Origin: Glutinoglossum americanum
Lineage: Eukaryota; Ascomycota; Geoglossomycetes; Geoglossales; Geoglossaceae
Direction of reading: 5' to 3'
Assembly: GCA_020080175.1 (NCBI GenBank)
Contig: JAGHQL010000003.1
Coordinates: 186,001 to 250,000 of the forward strand
DNA length: 64,000 nucleotides
Below are positions 1-11,592 of this stretch, in pieces; positions within the stretch are counted from its first letter, which is position 1; each line of letters opens with the position of its first letter. The notes beneath the pieces are model-generated. The model was not told the DNA's origin. It saw only the letters and a list, made by a program, of their open reading frames with translations, and ran no database searches. A program made the position numbers and the translations under genes.

Positions 1-363
1 GAGTAGGCGTTCGAGGGGGAACCGGGAGAGGAAGGCCTGAGGCCATTGTGGGCGAGACAACAAAAATGGGCCCAGCACTCACCCTCAGCTCACCCAGATA
101 ACGCCGCCTTAGCGGGGTGAGCCAGTAAAAGAGATCTCCTACGACAGAAATCCGCGTTGCATTTACCAGCGCCCTCACCCGTTGGCGCCGAAGACGTGAG
201 AGAAATTCCGCTAGTAATTGTTTTGACGGCGGGGAGTTGGCTCGGGGGCGAGCGACCAATGGAAGTCGGGGCGGGTCTTTAACCTTGGCAAATCCTTAAC
301 TACGGGCCACCACATCCAAATCATCTATTTCCATCAACCATGATAAAATACTAAGGATAGTCC
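1..363 (+). promoter_or_regulatory. Upstream region of DSC1
   Basis: No coding region is seen here. It holds the presumed promoter and leader of the downstream RING ligase gene. A CCAAT motif lies at 256-260, about 105 bases before the start codon. No convincing TATA box is visible. The left edge may include the end of an unseen neighbour. Confidence 0.4.
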
Positions 364-2933
364 ATGGACTCTCCTCGCCTTGTCCTCTTGGTATTCTTGC
401 TCCTGTTCCTGTTCCTTTCGCCAGACAGCCAGCAGCCCAGCCAGTCGCAACAGAACGAGCTTGATGATCTCATTGCCGAGGAGCACAATGCACTCGAGGT
501 CCTCCGCAGTTCCCGCTATGGAGATTTAGATGTCTACCAGGGGACATGGTTGAATATCACAGGATTCAGGGATGTGGATGGGCTGGCCTGGGATGTGCTA
601 CCAGATGTCAAGCACCAGGCACAAGAGCAATTGAAGTACTTTTTGGGTGAAGAGGGCCAGAGGAAGTTGTATGGACTGGACGTGCCTGTAACGGCTGATG
701 CCAGTGTTGACGGAGGAAAGGCCCAAGATCGCTTGCAGCTAGATAATGGGCAAATATCGCTCTACCGGAATGTTACTGGGATTGTCCGTGGAAACTGGAG
801 GCGTTCACCACCATTCCGGAGTATACGCCCTCCAAGGATTAACCTCACGAGTTTAACTCCCCAAGTTGCGCTTACAAGCCAGGATTATGATAGGAATGTT
901 ACTGGGTCTGGTGGGAAAATTCAGATTCGGCTCGATGAGAAGACGGGGGAGGAACTGGTGGTGAGCGATGATGTGGTAAGGGAGATCTCTGGAACCATGA
1001 CGCTGCGGGATGAATCATCCCCTGGAGATGGGTGGGATATCAACCTGCATGGTGTCCACTTCCAGAGCTTTGGAGGCTTAATTCTTACAACGACGAGCGA
1101 GAAGTTCGTCTTCCCAGTCCCGAGTTGACGAGGTCGAAGATCTGATGAATGACGTTAAACAGATTTGCCGGGCTGTTCGCTCTGCCTCACTTCTCCTTAT
1201 CACCGCATACCTACTCTCTTGTCCAAGGCTTGCTAAACAAGACACTATCCTCTGCTATCCTCGCGCAGGAGTCTTCGATGTCTAAAAGCCCTATATATCC
1301 CTGGGCTTCTTCGTCCAACCATCCGTCGGACATTTTATTCCCTACCCCTCGTTGCGAATATGTTGTATATCTTCAGCAAGATCCGGTGGAATTCAAAATT
1401 GGTAGAGTTTCATCAGCGACACTAAAGTTACTTGAGGATGAACTGCGTTTTCCGACTGGCGCTCCTGTCCCAAATGCACCAGATATGGTAATGTCCATGA
1501 CGCTTTTCTCTCCTGACTGTGGGTTTGTGCTCGAGTCCGTGGGGCCACCGGAGTCTACAACTCATTCAGCCAACCATCTGAGGGGACCGAAGATAGAATC
1601 TTTTCTATGGCTTGTAAAGCGCGTCTCGGCACTTTTCGCTATCATCAGCGGTCTACAGATAGTCCTTCTCATCCGACAAATGAATGAGGCTGCCACACCA
1701 TCTACGGTTAGTCGGATCAGCTTCTATACTATTGCAATTATGGCTATGGGAGATGGATTCATGCTCATGGGCTTCCTAACGGCGGGAATTTACATCGATG
1801 CAGCATTTTTAATGCTATTCAGCACAGCCTTCATTGCATTCCTCTCGGTCTGCGTTTTCGGAATGAGGTTTCTAATTGCTATCTGGCGGGTCCAAGCGCC
1901 TGAAAGACGGGAAAGGGAGAGGTCAGGTAGCCCCACTAATGGTACACCGAGCCAGACAAGGCAAACACCAGCTACAGTCACACCGGCAGGGACAGAAACC
2001 CTTCCCCTTCCGGTAACAACTCGCGCAGCAAATCGTACAGCTCCGGTAATAATCTTGCCTCCTGATCAGGACCTTTCAGCTGCTGAAACGGAAGATAATA
2101 CCATTACCCAGAACACGAATCAGGTGGTCACCACCGATTCACGTAGCGCGATCAGTACTCTTTACTCTCGCTTCTACTTCATTCTCCTTGGGCTAATATT
2201 CTTGTCACTCCACGCTACATCTTGGCCCCAAAGGCTCCGCTCGGTTTATGCCAATATCATGGTTTTCACTTATCTCTCCTTCTGGACACCCCAGATCTAT
2301 CGCAATGTTATGCGTAATTGCCGCAAAGCATTGCGCTGGGATTTCGTGGTCGGACAGAGTATCTTGCGCCTTGTACCCATTGTTTATGTGTACAGTGTCC
2401 CCAGCAATATTGTGTATGTTGAAACAGACACCCGGGCGGCTTTTGCTCCCGTGGCTTGGGTCTGGATACAAATATGCGCACTAGCAAGTCAGGAGGTATT
2501 GGGCCCGCGTTTTGTCGTGCCTAATGGCTGGGCGCCACCAGCTTATGATTACCACCCTATATTACGGGAAGATGACCTAGAGAGCGGCGCGATGCCGACC
2601 GGTTCTGCACAGGTTGCTGAGGAGGAAGATGTAGGCAAGCCTGATTCTGCGGCAGTGAACGCGAAAGGGACACCTCCAAGAGCTAAATGGAAGCGGACAT
2701 GGGACTGCGCAATCTGCATGCAGGACGTTGAGGTCCACATTGTGCCTTCTGAGAGTAGCGGTGGAAACGAGACAGCAGGCAGCACTTCTACAGGCCTGGG
2801 AAGCGGCATTTTGGGACGCAGAAGCTATATGGTAACACCCTGTCGGCATATTTTCCACAGTGAGTGCTTGGAAGGTTGGATGAGGGTTAGGCTGCAGTGT
2901 CCAAACTGTCGAAAACCGCTGCCTCCACTGTAA
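364..2933 (+). CDS. DSC1: Dsc1/Tul1-type transmembrane RING E3 ubiquitin ligase
   Basis: Two exons, 364-1103 and 1163-2933, give 836 residues. The 59-nt intron restores the motif SEKFAGLFALPHF where the two open frames meet. A hydrophobic signal peptide starts the protein. A glycosylatable lumenal domain with several N-x-S/T sites follows, then a set of membrane segments beginning near KRVSALFAIISG. A C-terminal RING-H2 finger starts at C762 (CAICMQDV, then PCRHIFHSEC and CPNC). The family is the catalytic subunit of the Golgi/endosomal Dsc (Tul1) complex. In other fungi it ubiquitinates membrane proteins and activates the SREBP precursor. Length and domain order are normal. The start codon is the first ATG before the signal peptide. 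Function is inferred from family; the gene model is seen in sequence. Confidence 0.93.
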
Positions 2934-3388
2934 GATAGAGACGTATTGAAGTACGAGATTTTATCAAGTCGTTTCGTTATCTCGCACAGATTGGGATTCG
3001 GAGACTGCATAGGAAGATAGAAAATAGCAACAACGGCGTAGAGCGCAGCAGGGAACGTATCAGTAGAAGCAACAGAAGTATATGTACGGCGATATGTACG
3101 GCGGGCAGAGCCAAAGAAAGAAATGTCTTGTATCGCCGGACTCCGATAGGAGAAGCGGGTCGCGATAGCGAGAGATAAGGTACCCTGCCTACCTGCTTGC
3201 ATCGAGATTGCCTGCAGGCCCAATCCTCCTTGCGTCCTGCCATATTTGGGTTAAGCAGTTATCACAGGCTGAGCCTCAGCTCTTTTTAAACGTCGACCTG
3301 CCTCAACTTCCTCTGATCTCTCGAAACCTTGGTTTCGAAAGCGCTGCCCGGTCCCCCCCCCCCCCCCCAAAAAAAAAAAAAAAAAAAA
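2934..3388. other. Intergenic region with a C16-A21 homopolymer
   Basis: DSC1 3' end and the leader of the OHCU decarboxylase gene. The only striking element is a run of 16 C (3353-3368) followed directly by 21 A (3369-3389), whose last A is the A of the next start codon. Short open frames here look random. Confidence 0.5.
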
Positions 3389-4139
3389 ATGACATCTACC
3401 TACCGCCTCCCAGCTGCATCCACCATCCCGACACTCCCCGCCGAGTCTCGCGCGGCCATCCTCGATGTCCTCTTCGAGCCCAGCGAGCCTCTGCGCGCCC
3501 TATCCGCCGGCCTCCTGGCCGGGAATTCGTTCGCGTCTTACGACGCGCTGGTTGCCGCGGTGGGGCGGCAGCTCGAGGTGCTTCTGGAGTCGTCGAGCGC
3601 GGGCGACGCGGAGTGGCTGGATGGGATCTTGACTGCGCACCCGAGGTTGGGGGAGAAGAAGGTTGATAGTGCGTTGAGCCGTGGGGAGCAGGCGGGCTTG
3701 AATCAGGGTGGGAGCCAGGAGGGCGAACGGCTGAGGGCTTTGAACGAGGATTACGAAAAAGTCTTTCCTGGTACGTTGGCGGGTGGAGAGGACTACTCCA
3801 CGGTTCCCTACCGTGATGGCTAACGTTTGCTTTGTGAAGGGCTGCGATATGTGTGCGTTCCGCTCCAGCATTGCAATGAGCTTCTCTTTGTTCTCCCGTC
3901 GGCTGACATTAGGTTGCTCAAGCGTCTGGGTCAATGGAAGGAGCCGGCCGACAATCATGGAGGACATGCGAGCACGCATCAAACGCGGCGATATCAAGTT
4001 GGAAAGGACGGAGGCAGTTAAAGTCGGATGCTTCTCACCCTATTAATTCCTGCTCTATAACTAATCCTACTCTTAGGCCATGTGTGACATTGCATCCGAT
4101 CGCGCCAGAAAATTATCAACAGCAGCGTCAGGAGAGTGA
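3389..4139 (+). CDS. 2-oxo-4-hydroxy-4-carboxy-5-ureidoimidazoline (OHCU) decarboxylase
   Basis: Four exons: 3389-3770, 3840-3852, 3923-4022 and 4077-4139, giving 185 residues, the usual length. The second exon is only 13 nt. It is needed to build the conserved string FPGLRYVVWVNGR, and all phases agree. The family converts OHCU to S-allantoin in urate catabolism. The catalytic His lies in HPRLGEK (H84), with the E-Q pair at 100-101 in SRGEQAGLNQ, and the C-terminal helix ends MCDIASDRARKL. No clear peroxisomal SKL-type tail is present. The third intron has a weak GTCGGA donor but the join AVK/AMCD is family-typical. The start ATG sits at the end of a poly-A run and is the only good one. Confidence 0.88.
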
Positions 4140-4386
4140 ATAATCAAAGACAGGAGAGCGACCGAGCCCCCGAGTCCACGGTGAGTGATCGACGAGTCCC
4201 AACGCAGCACAAAATTTTGTGGTGACCGAGCCCTTCCAAGAGCACATGGTACGTACAAATAATACACCATCGCAAATGCAGATAACCGACAATGCCATAC
4301 CGTGATGCCCGCTAAACTCCAATAATAATCTCAATGCTTGGGCACGTTTCGGCGCCATGGTGAAAAAGGGGAAAGCCGATGATGAC

Positions 4387-5162
4387 TTAGTCAAAGTGGA
4401 CAAAACACAACTCCTTTTGCCGTTGTTTCTCTAGCATTAACTCAACCTCTTTCTCGTCCGGCGGACTAGGCGGCCGCCGAGGCCTAGGGAGCGAGTTGAA
4501 GTCTGTGTAATCTGGCTCTACTGGTTCAAGCATGTTGAAGTCGCTGTACACCAATGAATCTCCGCTTCCTTCATCGCGGAAGTCATCCTCCATGTCCAGA
4601 GCATCATAGTTAGACAGACCCAGCGGAGATGGCGGGAGTGGTATAAACTGCCTGCGAGGTAGTTGTGCCTGCGCGACAGTGTCTTGGTGCTTTCTACGAA
4701 CGATGTCAGGGGGAGCAGGGACGGGACGCAGAGGAAGAAACCTTACATGAAGTTTGGCCCTTTTATCTCGCTGGCCTCAGCCCTCCGCTTCCTGATCCGA
4801 TTCATGATTGCCGCTTTCCTCAGCAAATTCCGTCCCAAGGCTTTCTGCTTCGCCCACACTGCAATCTTCGACATCCCTCGATCGACAATATGTGTTGGCG
4901 GTGCAGAGAACGGCAAGCTCAGCCTCGAGGTAATCAACACAAGACGCAGCCTCCGCTTCTTCTTCATGATCCCACCCGAGGTGTCGCCATCAACATCAGC
5001 CAGAGGTCGGTTTCTTTTCCGACTGTTTTGCGCGGGCCGATGGGCTGGCCGGGGAGACGAAGGACGTGAGAAGGAGAATCGGGTTGAGGAAGGCGTGGTG
5101 GCAGAAAAGGTGAAGACGTCTGCCAGACTACCCCGTTCTATTGTATTTTCGAAGAACGGCAT
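4387..5162 (-). CDS. Conserved basic fungal protein of unknown function
   Basis: Two exons on the minus strand, 5162-4747 and 4693-4387, with a 53-nt intron (GTAAGG...TAG), give 240 residues. The N-terminus is Ser/Pro/Arg-rich. The core is strongly basic: KKKRRLRLVLITSRLS, then a segment around ALGRNLLRKAAIMNRIRKRR. The C-terminus is acidic and Pro-rich and ends near EKQRQKELCFVHFD. From memory, similar basic cores occur widely in Pezizomycotina hypothetical proteins. I do not know a function. Nuclear location is plausible from the basic clusters but is inference. It converges with the OHCU decarboxylase gene, with 247 bases between the two stop codons. Confidence 0.7.
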
Positions 5163-5572
5163 GGTACCATCACATCAGTCGGTGATAATCTCGGCGGTTT
5201 TCTGATTACTCGAGCGGGCCCTCATAGAACACTATTGCCGGTATTGCCGCGGAGTTGTAAGAGTAAAGTATGGCGGATCGATGTACCCTCCCCTTTCGCT
5301 GAAAATCAACTTGCGTCGGGCCCTAGCATTGCCTGGTCGCGAGAGAAGCGTAGATGTCGGTGTGGACTATGTGAGTTGCGAGGGTGAGAGACGTGGAAGA
5401 AAAAAGCACGGGGGTAAAAGCTCTGATATTGGAGGGGGGGTGTCAGCGCAGGGCAGGAAGGATATGGGCGTCGAAGTACCCGATGGTCTGGGCCGCTGCG
5501 GAGACATGCAAAAATTGGAATATGCGGGGGAAGGCGGACGTCGCCTAGTGCGCACTGGGGAGAGTGTGTAAT

Positions 5573-5632
5573 AGAAGCAGGGAAGCAGGGAGCAGGGAAG
5601 CAGGGAAGCAGGGAAGCAGGGAAGCAGGGAAG
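5573..5632. repeat. Minisatellite, 8-bp unit AGCAGGGA
   Basis: About seven near-perfect copies of AGCAGGGA in tandem, with one interrupted copy near the left end. Lies in the gene-free region. Confidence 0.85.
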
Positions 5633-6011
5633 CGCCCTCGCCTTGGCTTTGCTGCTGCGTAGGACGTAGCACTCCGGCACGACAACAAGCGAGCTAGCGC
5701 TCGACTCGAGCAAAATCACAGCGGCTACTGCTTCATCTGCTCCCTCTCCCTCTGCTCCATCTGCTCTCGTCTACGCGCTGTGATTCGAGCGACGGGTCGT
5801 CTATTAGGTAAGAAGTGTTTTGTACCTTTCCCGATGGGACGTAGTTGGCTGGAGCGTCCAGGCAGCAGTGGCCGGTACCCTCGGTCGAATTAGCAATGGG
5901 CGAACCGCAGCGCTGTTCCAGGATGCGAGTGATTTAAACAACTCAGATCCTCGATTCAAGGGCGAGAGATCTGAAGCACCGACCAAGGCCGTGACTGGAA
6001 AGGGGTGGGGC

Positions 6012-6048
6012 AGGAAATCAGGAAATTGGAAATTGGAAATTGGAAATT
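6012..6048. repeat. Tandem repeat, 7-bp unit GGAAATT
   Basis: Four exact copies of GGAAATT preceded by a variant copy GGAAATC. Confidence 0.8.
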
Positions 6049-6340
6049 ACTGATCGGTCGCTCTGCTGCGCGGCGCAAGTATCGCTCGTAGTACCTCGTA
6101 TGCGCAAGTACGATAGCTGTGCAAGTACTTGCTTGTGCGGTGCCTCTACCCCAGGTTTCCCCGGCAGAACCTCAACACCCGGGCACGGTTGGCCACCCTC
6201 TCTCCCTCTCTCTCTCTCTCTACGCAGTCAGCCTCGCCAATCTAGAGTATATTGCTTCGACCGGTGGGTATATTAGCAATTTGTAAGGCGCTTCGGCCTG
6301 CTACGTAGCATACGCGATTCCCAGAACGCAGAGGTGATAG

Positions 6341-6366
6341 CCGTGCTGCCGTGCTGCCGTGCTGCC
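6341..6366. repeat. Tandem repeat, 8-bp unit CCGTGCTG
   Basis: Three copies in direct tandem inside the divergent gene-free region. Confidence 0.75.
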
Positions 6367-7913
6367 GTCGACCGCGAGAGCGAGGTACTTTACGTACTCT
6401 GCGGCGACTCCCTCTCTCTTTTCCCTTTGCCTACGGGGTCGCGAGCGCTTCCGCCTTGGAGATTACTGGCGTCTTGGGTGCGCCACATGTCTGGGGGTCC
6501 TTGCTGCTTTTTCCCCGCACAACACACACTGGACCGAACCGCGCACCTGACCTCCGGACCCATTGGCGCACGCCATTTTCGTCTCGTAAGCGTTTTCTCC
6601 TGGTGTGCAGCGTCGACCTTTCGGGTGGATTCGCTGTTCCGGGCGACTCAGGCCTCCGTGTCCGAGATTGGATTTCTCGCTGGATCTCGCTCGAGGGATG
6701 ACGGAGGCTCCTCCCGCCGCAAGCGGGCTGGATTTACGTTACGTGACCCGTATTGATCGCTGTCGCGTGTGCTGAGGCGGTGTGAGATCATCGAGAGAAT
6801 CCGGACCTGCGGGAGCGTTCGGGATAGAGCGCTGTGCATTCGCAACCAGCTTCCCTCTGCAGATCTGTAAGTTGAGCCTGTGAACCCGGTAACGGGAGTC
6901 CTCGCAGAAATAAGCAAAACGCTTGCAAAACTCCCTTTTTCGAATAAATTATCCCTACGGCGTGTGTGCACGCAGCACGTATCCTGGTGGCGGCGAGAGT
7001 GAGATTTAAGACGAGCTGGGGAACGCCGCTGTACCGCACTCTATTTTAAAATTGGGAGCCCTAGAGACAGCTTCACGGCTGCTCAGCTCCACAGCTTCAA
7101 GGTTGGCGCACGCGACCACCCGGTCGCGTGCGAGCGTGGCGAATTCGGCCCCGAGAAAATCCCTCTCTATAGGGCAAAGCCCTCCCACAACCGTCTCTCT
7201 CCAACCCTCCAACACCAACACTCCAACATTCCGACGTCCCGGCGTCCCAGCGTCCCAACGCATCTGACGGCTTGGTGCCATCTCCGCCGCCGGATGTTGC
7301 ATGCGGCCTTTTAAATCCCTCTTGTTCCCCCACCAACTGGTTACGGGACGTGCGACTCGCCAATTAGCCCAATGCCATTCGTCTCCCAAGAGCCCCCGGT
7401 TCACTTTTTCATGTACTGTATATAAATGCATACTCGTACCTGCTGTCGCTGCGAACGTGTTTTGTTGTTTTTCCGTCGGGAAGACGGCGACCGACCGCCG
7501 ACCCAGTGACGTCGGGTTGGGTAAACATCGCCCCATCACCTCAAGAAATGAATGAATGGAACTTGGTTTGCTTGCTGGTGGGGCGAGGCGAGTCTTTGGA
7601 CCCCAAGCTGATGATGCACCACCTCGTATCGAAAGTACCAGTCTGCGTACGCTGTGGTGTTGGTCCGGGATTGACATCATGTCAAGTATCCCAGGTACCA
7701 ACCGGTGCTCGGCTTCCTGTCATCCGAGAACAAACGTTCAGCCGCAGCGTTTCTTGGCCATGCTACCATCTATCTATCCGTCTGGATCCGGTCAACAAAA
7801 AGGACAAAAAGGAGCTTATCCCAAGACATTAAAACGTGCTGCTGGATATATCGTGACATCCTTTTTCCATTTGAGCTGGTTGGCGTCTGGTAACTCGGTA
7901 CTTTCATGTAGCG

Positions 7914-10900
7914 ATGGCAGAGTCGGTGGCCAAGGTCAAGGGTTCGGAACGGCAGAAAAATGGCGGACCGTCGCGGGGGTTATCGGCGGGCATTTCATCG
8001 CCTAGCGCCAATGAAGAGGATAGAAAGGACGGGATTACGACGCTGGTACCGTCCGTAGAAGGTCTGCTTCGATGCCACACCTGCCGAGTTCGTTTTTGCG
8101 ATTGTCAATGTTAACGGAAGAGGACAGCAGGGCAGACCGTGGTGGCTCCCGGTGGAAAGGCCCCGCCGAATAAGTTTGGACGGGACCCGCCACCCAGAGA
8201 GAATGGAGCAGCTACGCAGCGTGCCGAGGAACCGTCAAGTGTCCGCGGCTCTACTACAGACCCATTATCACGCGTATGTCTGCTCTGCTTTCACTCGCAT
8301 CGCTTGGCCCAGCGTTGGATATTTATAGGCTTCGAAGCTGAATGCTTTGTTTTTCATGTAGCATACTCTAAATCACACTCAGTCCGAGAATGTAACCGGG
8401 CAAAAGTTTCATGCTGGTGATGGCTTAAGTTACGATAGCGGCTCTCCCATAGCAAATAGTGATGCGGCGAACGGAGGGTTCAACCCGTTGGACCAGGCTC
8501 GAGCGGATACTCTTAGTGCGGGCAAAGAGAGGAAGTAAGATTGTCCGTGGCTGTCATCGTGTATTGGTGGTCCCTCGGGCCAGTTCAGCAGGCGCTTCGC
8601 CTTCGGGGAAGGTCTTATGCTGTCTGAAAGTCGTTGGCCCGATGAATAGAACAAGATGAGCTGATAATGTGATATGCTAGGAAGGGTGTATCATTCTTGA
8701 GTAGATTTATCGGGAGCAAGAAGAAAGATCCTTCTTCCGATTTTGACGAGGATGGATCTGAGCTAGGAGATAGGAGGACCGAAGGGCTAGATGCTCACGT
8801 CTTCTCTCAACCGATAGGATACACTCCACAATTCCCACCGCCTCCTAAATACATCAGGGTCCGATCGCACAACAAGCAGATGCGTGAATTCAACCGGGTG
8901 TTCTTGGCCCAGGAACTCTTCAGGAAGGCTGTGTATGGGGGGGGAGAAACCCCTTCGAGCGCAGACCCATCGAAAGGGGCTACGGATGCAATATGGGCGA
9001 TGGAATTTAGCAAAGACGGAAAATATCTTGCAGCAGGTGGGCAGGACAGGGTTGTGAGGGTTTGGGAAGTGATCTCGACGCCAGATGAAAGGGAAGCACT
9101 GGAAAAAGAGGGGGAATTCAGCTCCATCGACTCTAGCGGATACGGGGTGCATCTTAAGGCGCCCGTCTTCAGGGGGAAGACAATCTGGGACTACCAAGGA
9201 CACACGGGGGACGTGTTGGACTTGAGTTGGAGCAAGGCAAGCCGAGCAACGTGGAAACAGAACGAACCTCTCACTAACGATCGACAGAATAACTTCTTAT
9301 TGTCTTCGTCGATGGACAAGACCGTCAGGCTTTGGCATGCGAGCCGTCCAGAGTGTCTTTGCTGCTTCCGACATACCGATTTCGTAACTTCTATTGCGTT
9401 TCACCCGCGGGATGACCGTTTCTTTTTGGCTGGCTCTCAGGATTCTAAACTCCGCCTCTGGAGTATTCCTGATAAGAGGGTGGAATTTTGGAACCAGTTA
9501 CCGGATCCAATTACAGCGGTTGCCTTCACTCCAGATGGGACGACTTCGATCGCAGGTTGCTTGACTGGGCTATGCCACTTCTATGAGACTGAGGGATTAA
9601 AGTACAACACTCAGATTCACGTGAGGTCGGCTCATGGCCGCAATGCAAGAGGCAGTAAGATCACTGGCCTACAGGCCATCAACTATCCGACAGATGACCC
9701 GAATGGCGAAATCAAGCTCTTGGTCACAAGCAATGACTCAAGGGTACGTCTGTACAACCTCAGGGATAAGAGCCTTGAAATGAAGTTCAAACGGCACGAG
9801 AATATCAGCAGCCAGATTCACGCTAGTTTTAGCGATGACGCGAAGCATGTAATCTGCGGCAGTGAAGATCGAAGAGTTTACATTTGGAGCACCAGCCCTG
9901 TAGAAGGCGAGAGAAAGGATAAACGGCCGGTTGAGTTCTTCGAAGCCCACTCCTCCATCGTCACCTCGGCCCTGCTCGCACCTACAAAGACGAGGCAGCT
10001 ATTAGGGGGCTCGGGGGACCTGATGTATGACTTGTGTAACCCTCCTCCGGTCACGCTGGTTAGCCGATCAGATTCTCGTGCTTCATCCAAGCCACGGACG
10101 GAAAGAAGCTCTGAGCCAAGTGTACCTACAACGCCCCCTACCGCAGCAACAGCAGCTCCCAGGCCTCCCACGAAACCAGAGGAGTCACCGATATACCTCG
10201 CCCGTAGCACCCATTTTGACGGTAATATCATCGTGACGGCGGACAACAGGGGAAGGATTAAAGTCTTTCGGCAAGATTGTGCGTACCAGAAGCGCCGCAG
10301 CGACTCCTGGGAGACGTCTTCGACATTTTCCAAAAAGATTGGTACCGGGATCTTAGGACGCAGCGGGAGCATTACGACAAGGCACAGCGCCAGATCGAGG
10401 CGCAACTCCTCGACAAATCAGCTCCCAACAGACCGCATCCTCTCTTGGCGGAATTCGGTCGGGAGTAACATGAGTCTAGACGGTGGCACCCGAAATAGCA
10501 GCGCGAGACAGCGGAGCACATCTCCCCGCAAATCAGCCAGCCACCACTCGTACTCATCGACGCCCACAACGAGACACCCGCCGAGCTCAATCCCCCTCAT
10601 AAGCACCCAGACACCGCCAGCCTACGCCAGCACCCCCCCGCAAAGCGTCCGCAAATCCTCCATCAGCGAGCGCCCCAGCAAACCCAGCAGAACCATAAGC
10701 AGCAGCACAGCGCAGCGAGCGGTCATGGCGGACTTCGACAGCCGGCAAGAATCCGAGCCCCTCATGCTCCAGGAAGGCGGCCAGTCCCTCGCCTTCTGGA
10801 ACACCCTGACCTGGAAGTCGCAGAGCCCGCTGGGCAAGCCGGACCCGGACAAGCTGGGCCCTCCGCCGGGCGGCAGCAGGAAGTCGACGGCCTCCGGCGC

Positions 10901-11087
10901 GAGCCTGCTGAGCTCGGACGACGATGTGGGGGAGTTTGGGGGAACGAGCGAGGGGAGCGAGGGGGAGGGGGAGGCGTTGAGGTGTCGGAAGTGTGGGGGG
11001 GCGAGTTTTAGGGCTAAGGCGGGGAGAAGGATAGGGCCTGAGGTTAAGCAAAGGCTGGTTTGCGTGAAGTGCGGGAGGCCGGCGTAG
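7914..11087 (+). CDS. WD40 protein related to yeast Dgr2/Ymr102c and WDR44
   Basis: Four exons: 7914-8061, 8131-8273, 8362-8534 and 8681-11087, giving 956 residues. The last junction makes KERKKGVSFLSRFIGSKKK, a family-typical block. The order is a disordered N-terminus, the signature RTEGLDAHVFSQPIG, PPPPKYIRVR, then about six WD repeats (for example IWDYQGHTGDVLDLSW and SSSMDKTVRLWHASRPECL). A long Ser/Thr/Pro-rich tail follows. It ends in a CxxC...CxxC zinc-ribbon-like motif (CRKCGG ... CVKCGRP). Yeast relatives are linked to 2-deoxyglucose resistance, and mammalian WDR44 binds Rab11. A role in trafficking or signalling is inference. The first intron has a weak GTCTGC donor, so the N-terminal 50 residues are the least certain part. 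Confidence 0.82.
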
Positions 11088-11592
11088 GGGTGTGGTGGGC
11101 AGTCTTCCTTGGATGGATTTTTTTTTTCTTCTCTGCGTATTTGAAAAAGGGGTAGCCCGTTTCTCCTCCGGATGTCGTTGGAGTCCGTTAGGAAAATATT
11201 TTTTTTTTTTTTGGCTTGGGGTTGATCATAGCGCGGGGATTGTTGGATTATGTGGATGCTACGTTATGCCCCCCCCTAGGGGTCGTTTCTTTTCTTCTAT
11301 CGGCACATGACGGAGTTCCTTTTTTCCCCTTCAGGCGTTGAATAGATCCCCGGTTCGTGATCCCCCGGCAGCATTACACATAGCGTATTCAGGATAGCAG
11401 CAAGAAAATATACTTCGCATGAGCTGGTGACGCTTTTCTTGCCCAAAAAAAAAAAAAAAACACACCGGGTTCTCTTCGTGTATGTACTTTACATGCGCTT
11501 GTGCATAGCCGGACGCCTTTTGAGATGCGAGATTGGGTCGTACATGTGGTAGGGAAATAAATGCGAGGTAATTGGGAGTAAATATGCGAATA
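11088..11592. other. Convergent 3' region with oligo-T/oligo-A runs
   Basis: Lies between two convergent WD40 genes. It contains T runs near 11118 and 11201 and an A run near 11445-11460, which probably belong to 3' untranslated regions. No gene is seen. Confidence 0.5.

Larger units (their letters stand above)
5163..7913. other. Long gene-free divergent region with minisatellites
   Basis: This 2.75 kb separates two divergent genes and is by far the largest gap in the window. Open frames here (up to 231 codons on the minus strand at 7006-7701) lack recognisable domains and read as GC-rich chance frames. It contains three short tandem repeats, listed separately, and tracts of CT microsatellite near 6199-6220. 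It most likely holds promoters and long leaders of the flanking genes. A non-coding RNA cannot be excluded. Confidence 0.45.

Noticed and set aside
3208-3666. Plus-strand frame overlapping the OHCU decarboxylase start
   Set aside because: It runs through the homopolymer in a different frame from the conserved HPRLGEK-containing protein.
7006-7701. 231-codon minus-strand open frame in the long intergenic region
   Set aside because: No domain, no membrane or repeat structure, unusual composition, and no partner exons. It looks like a chance frame in GC-rich DNA.
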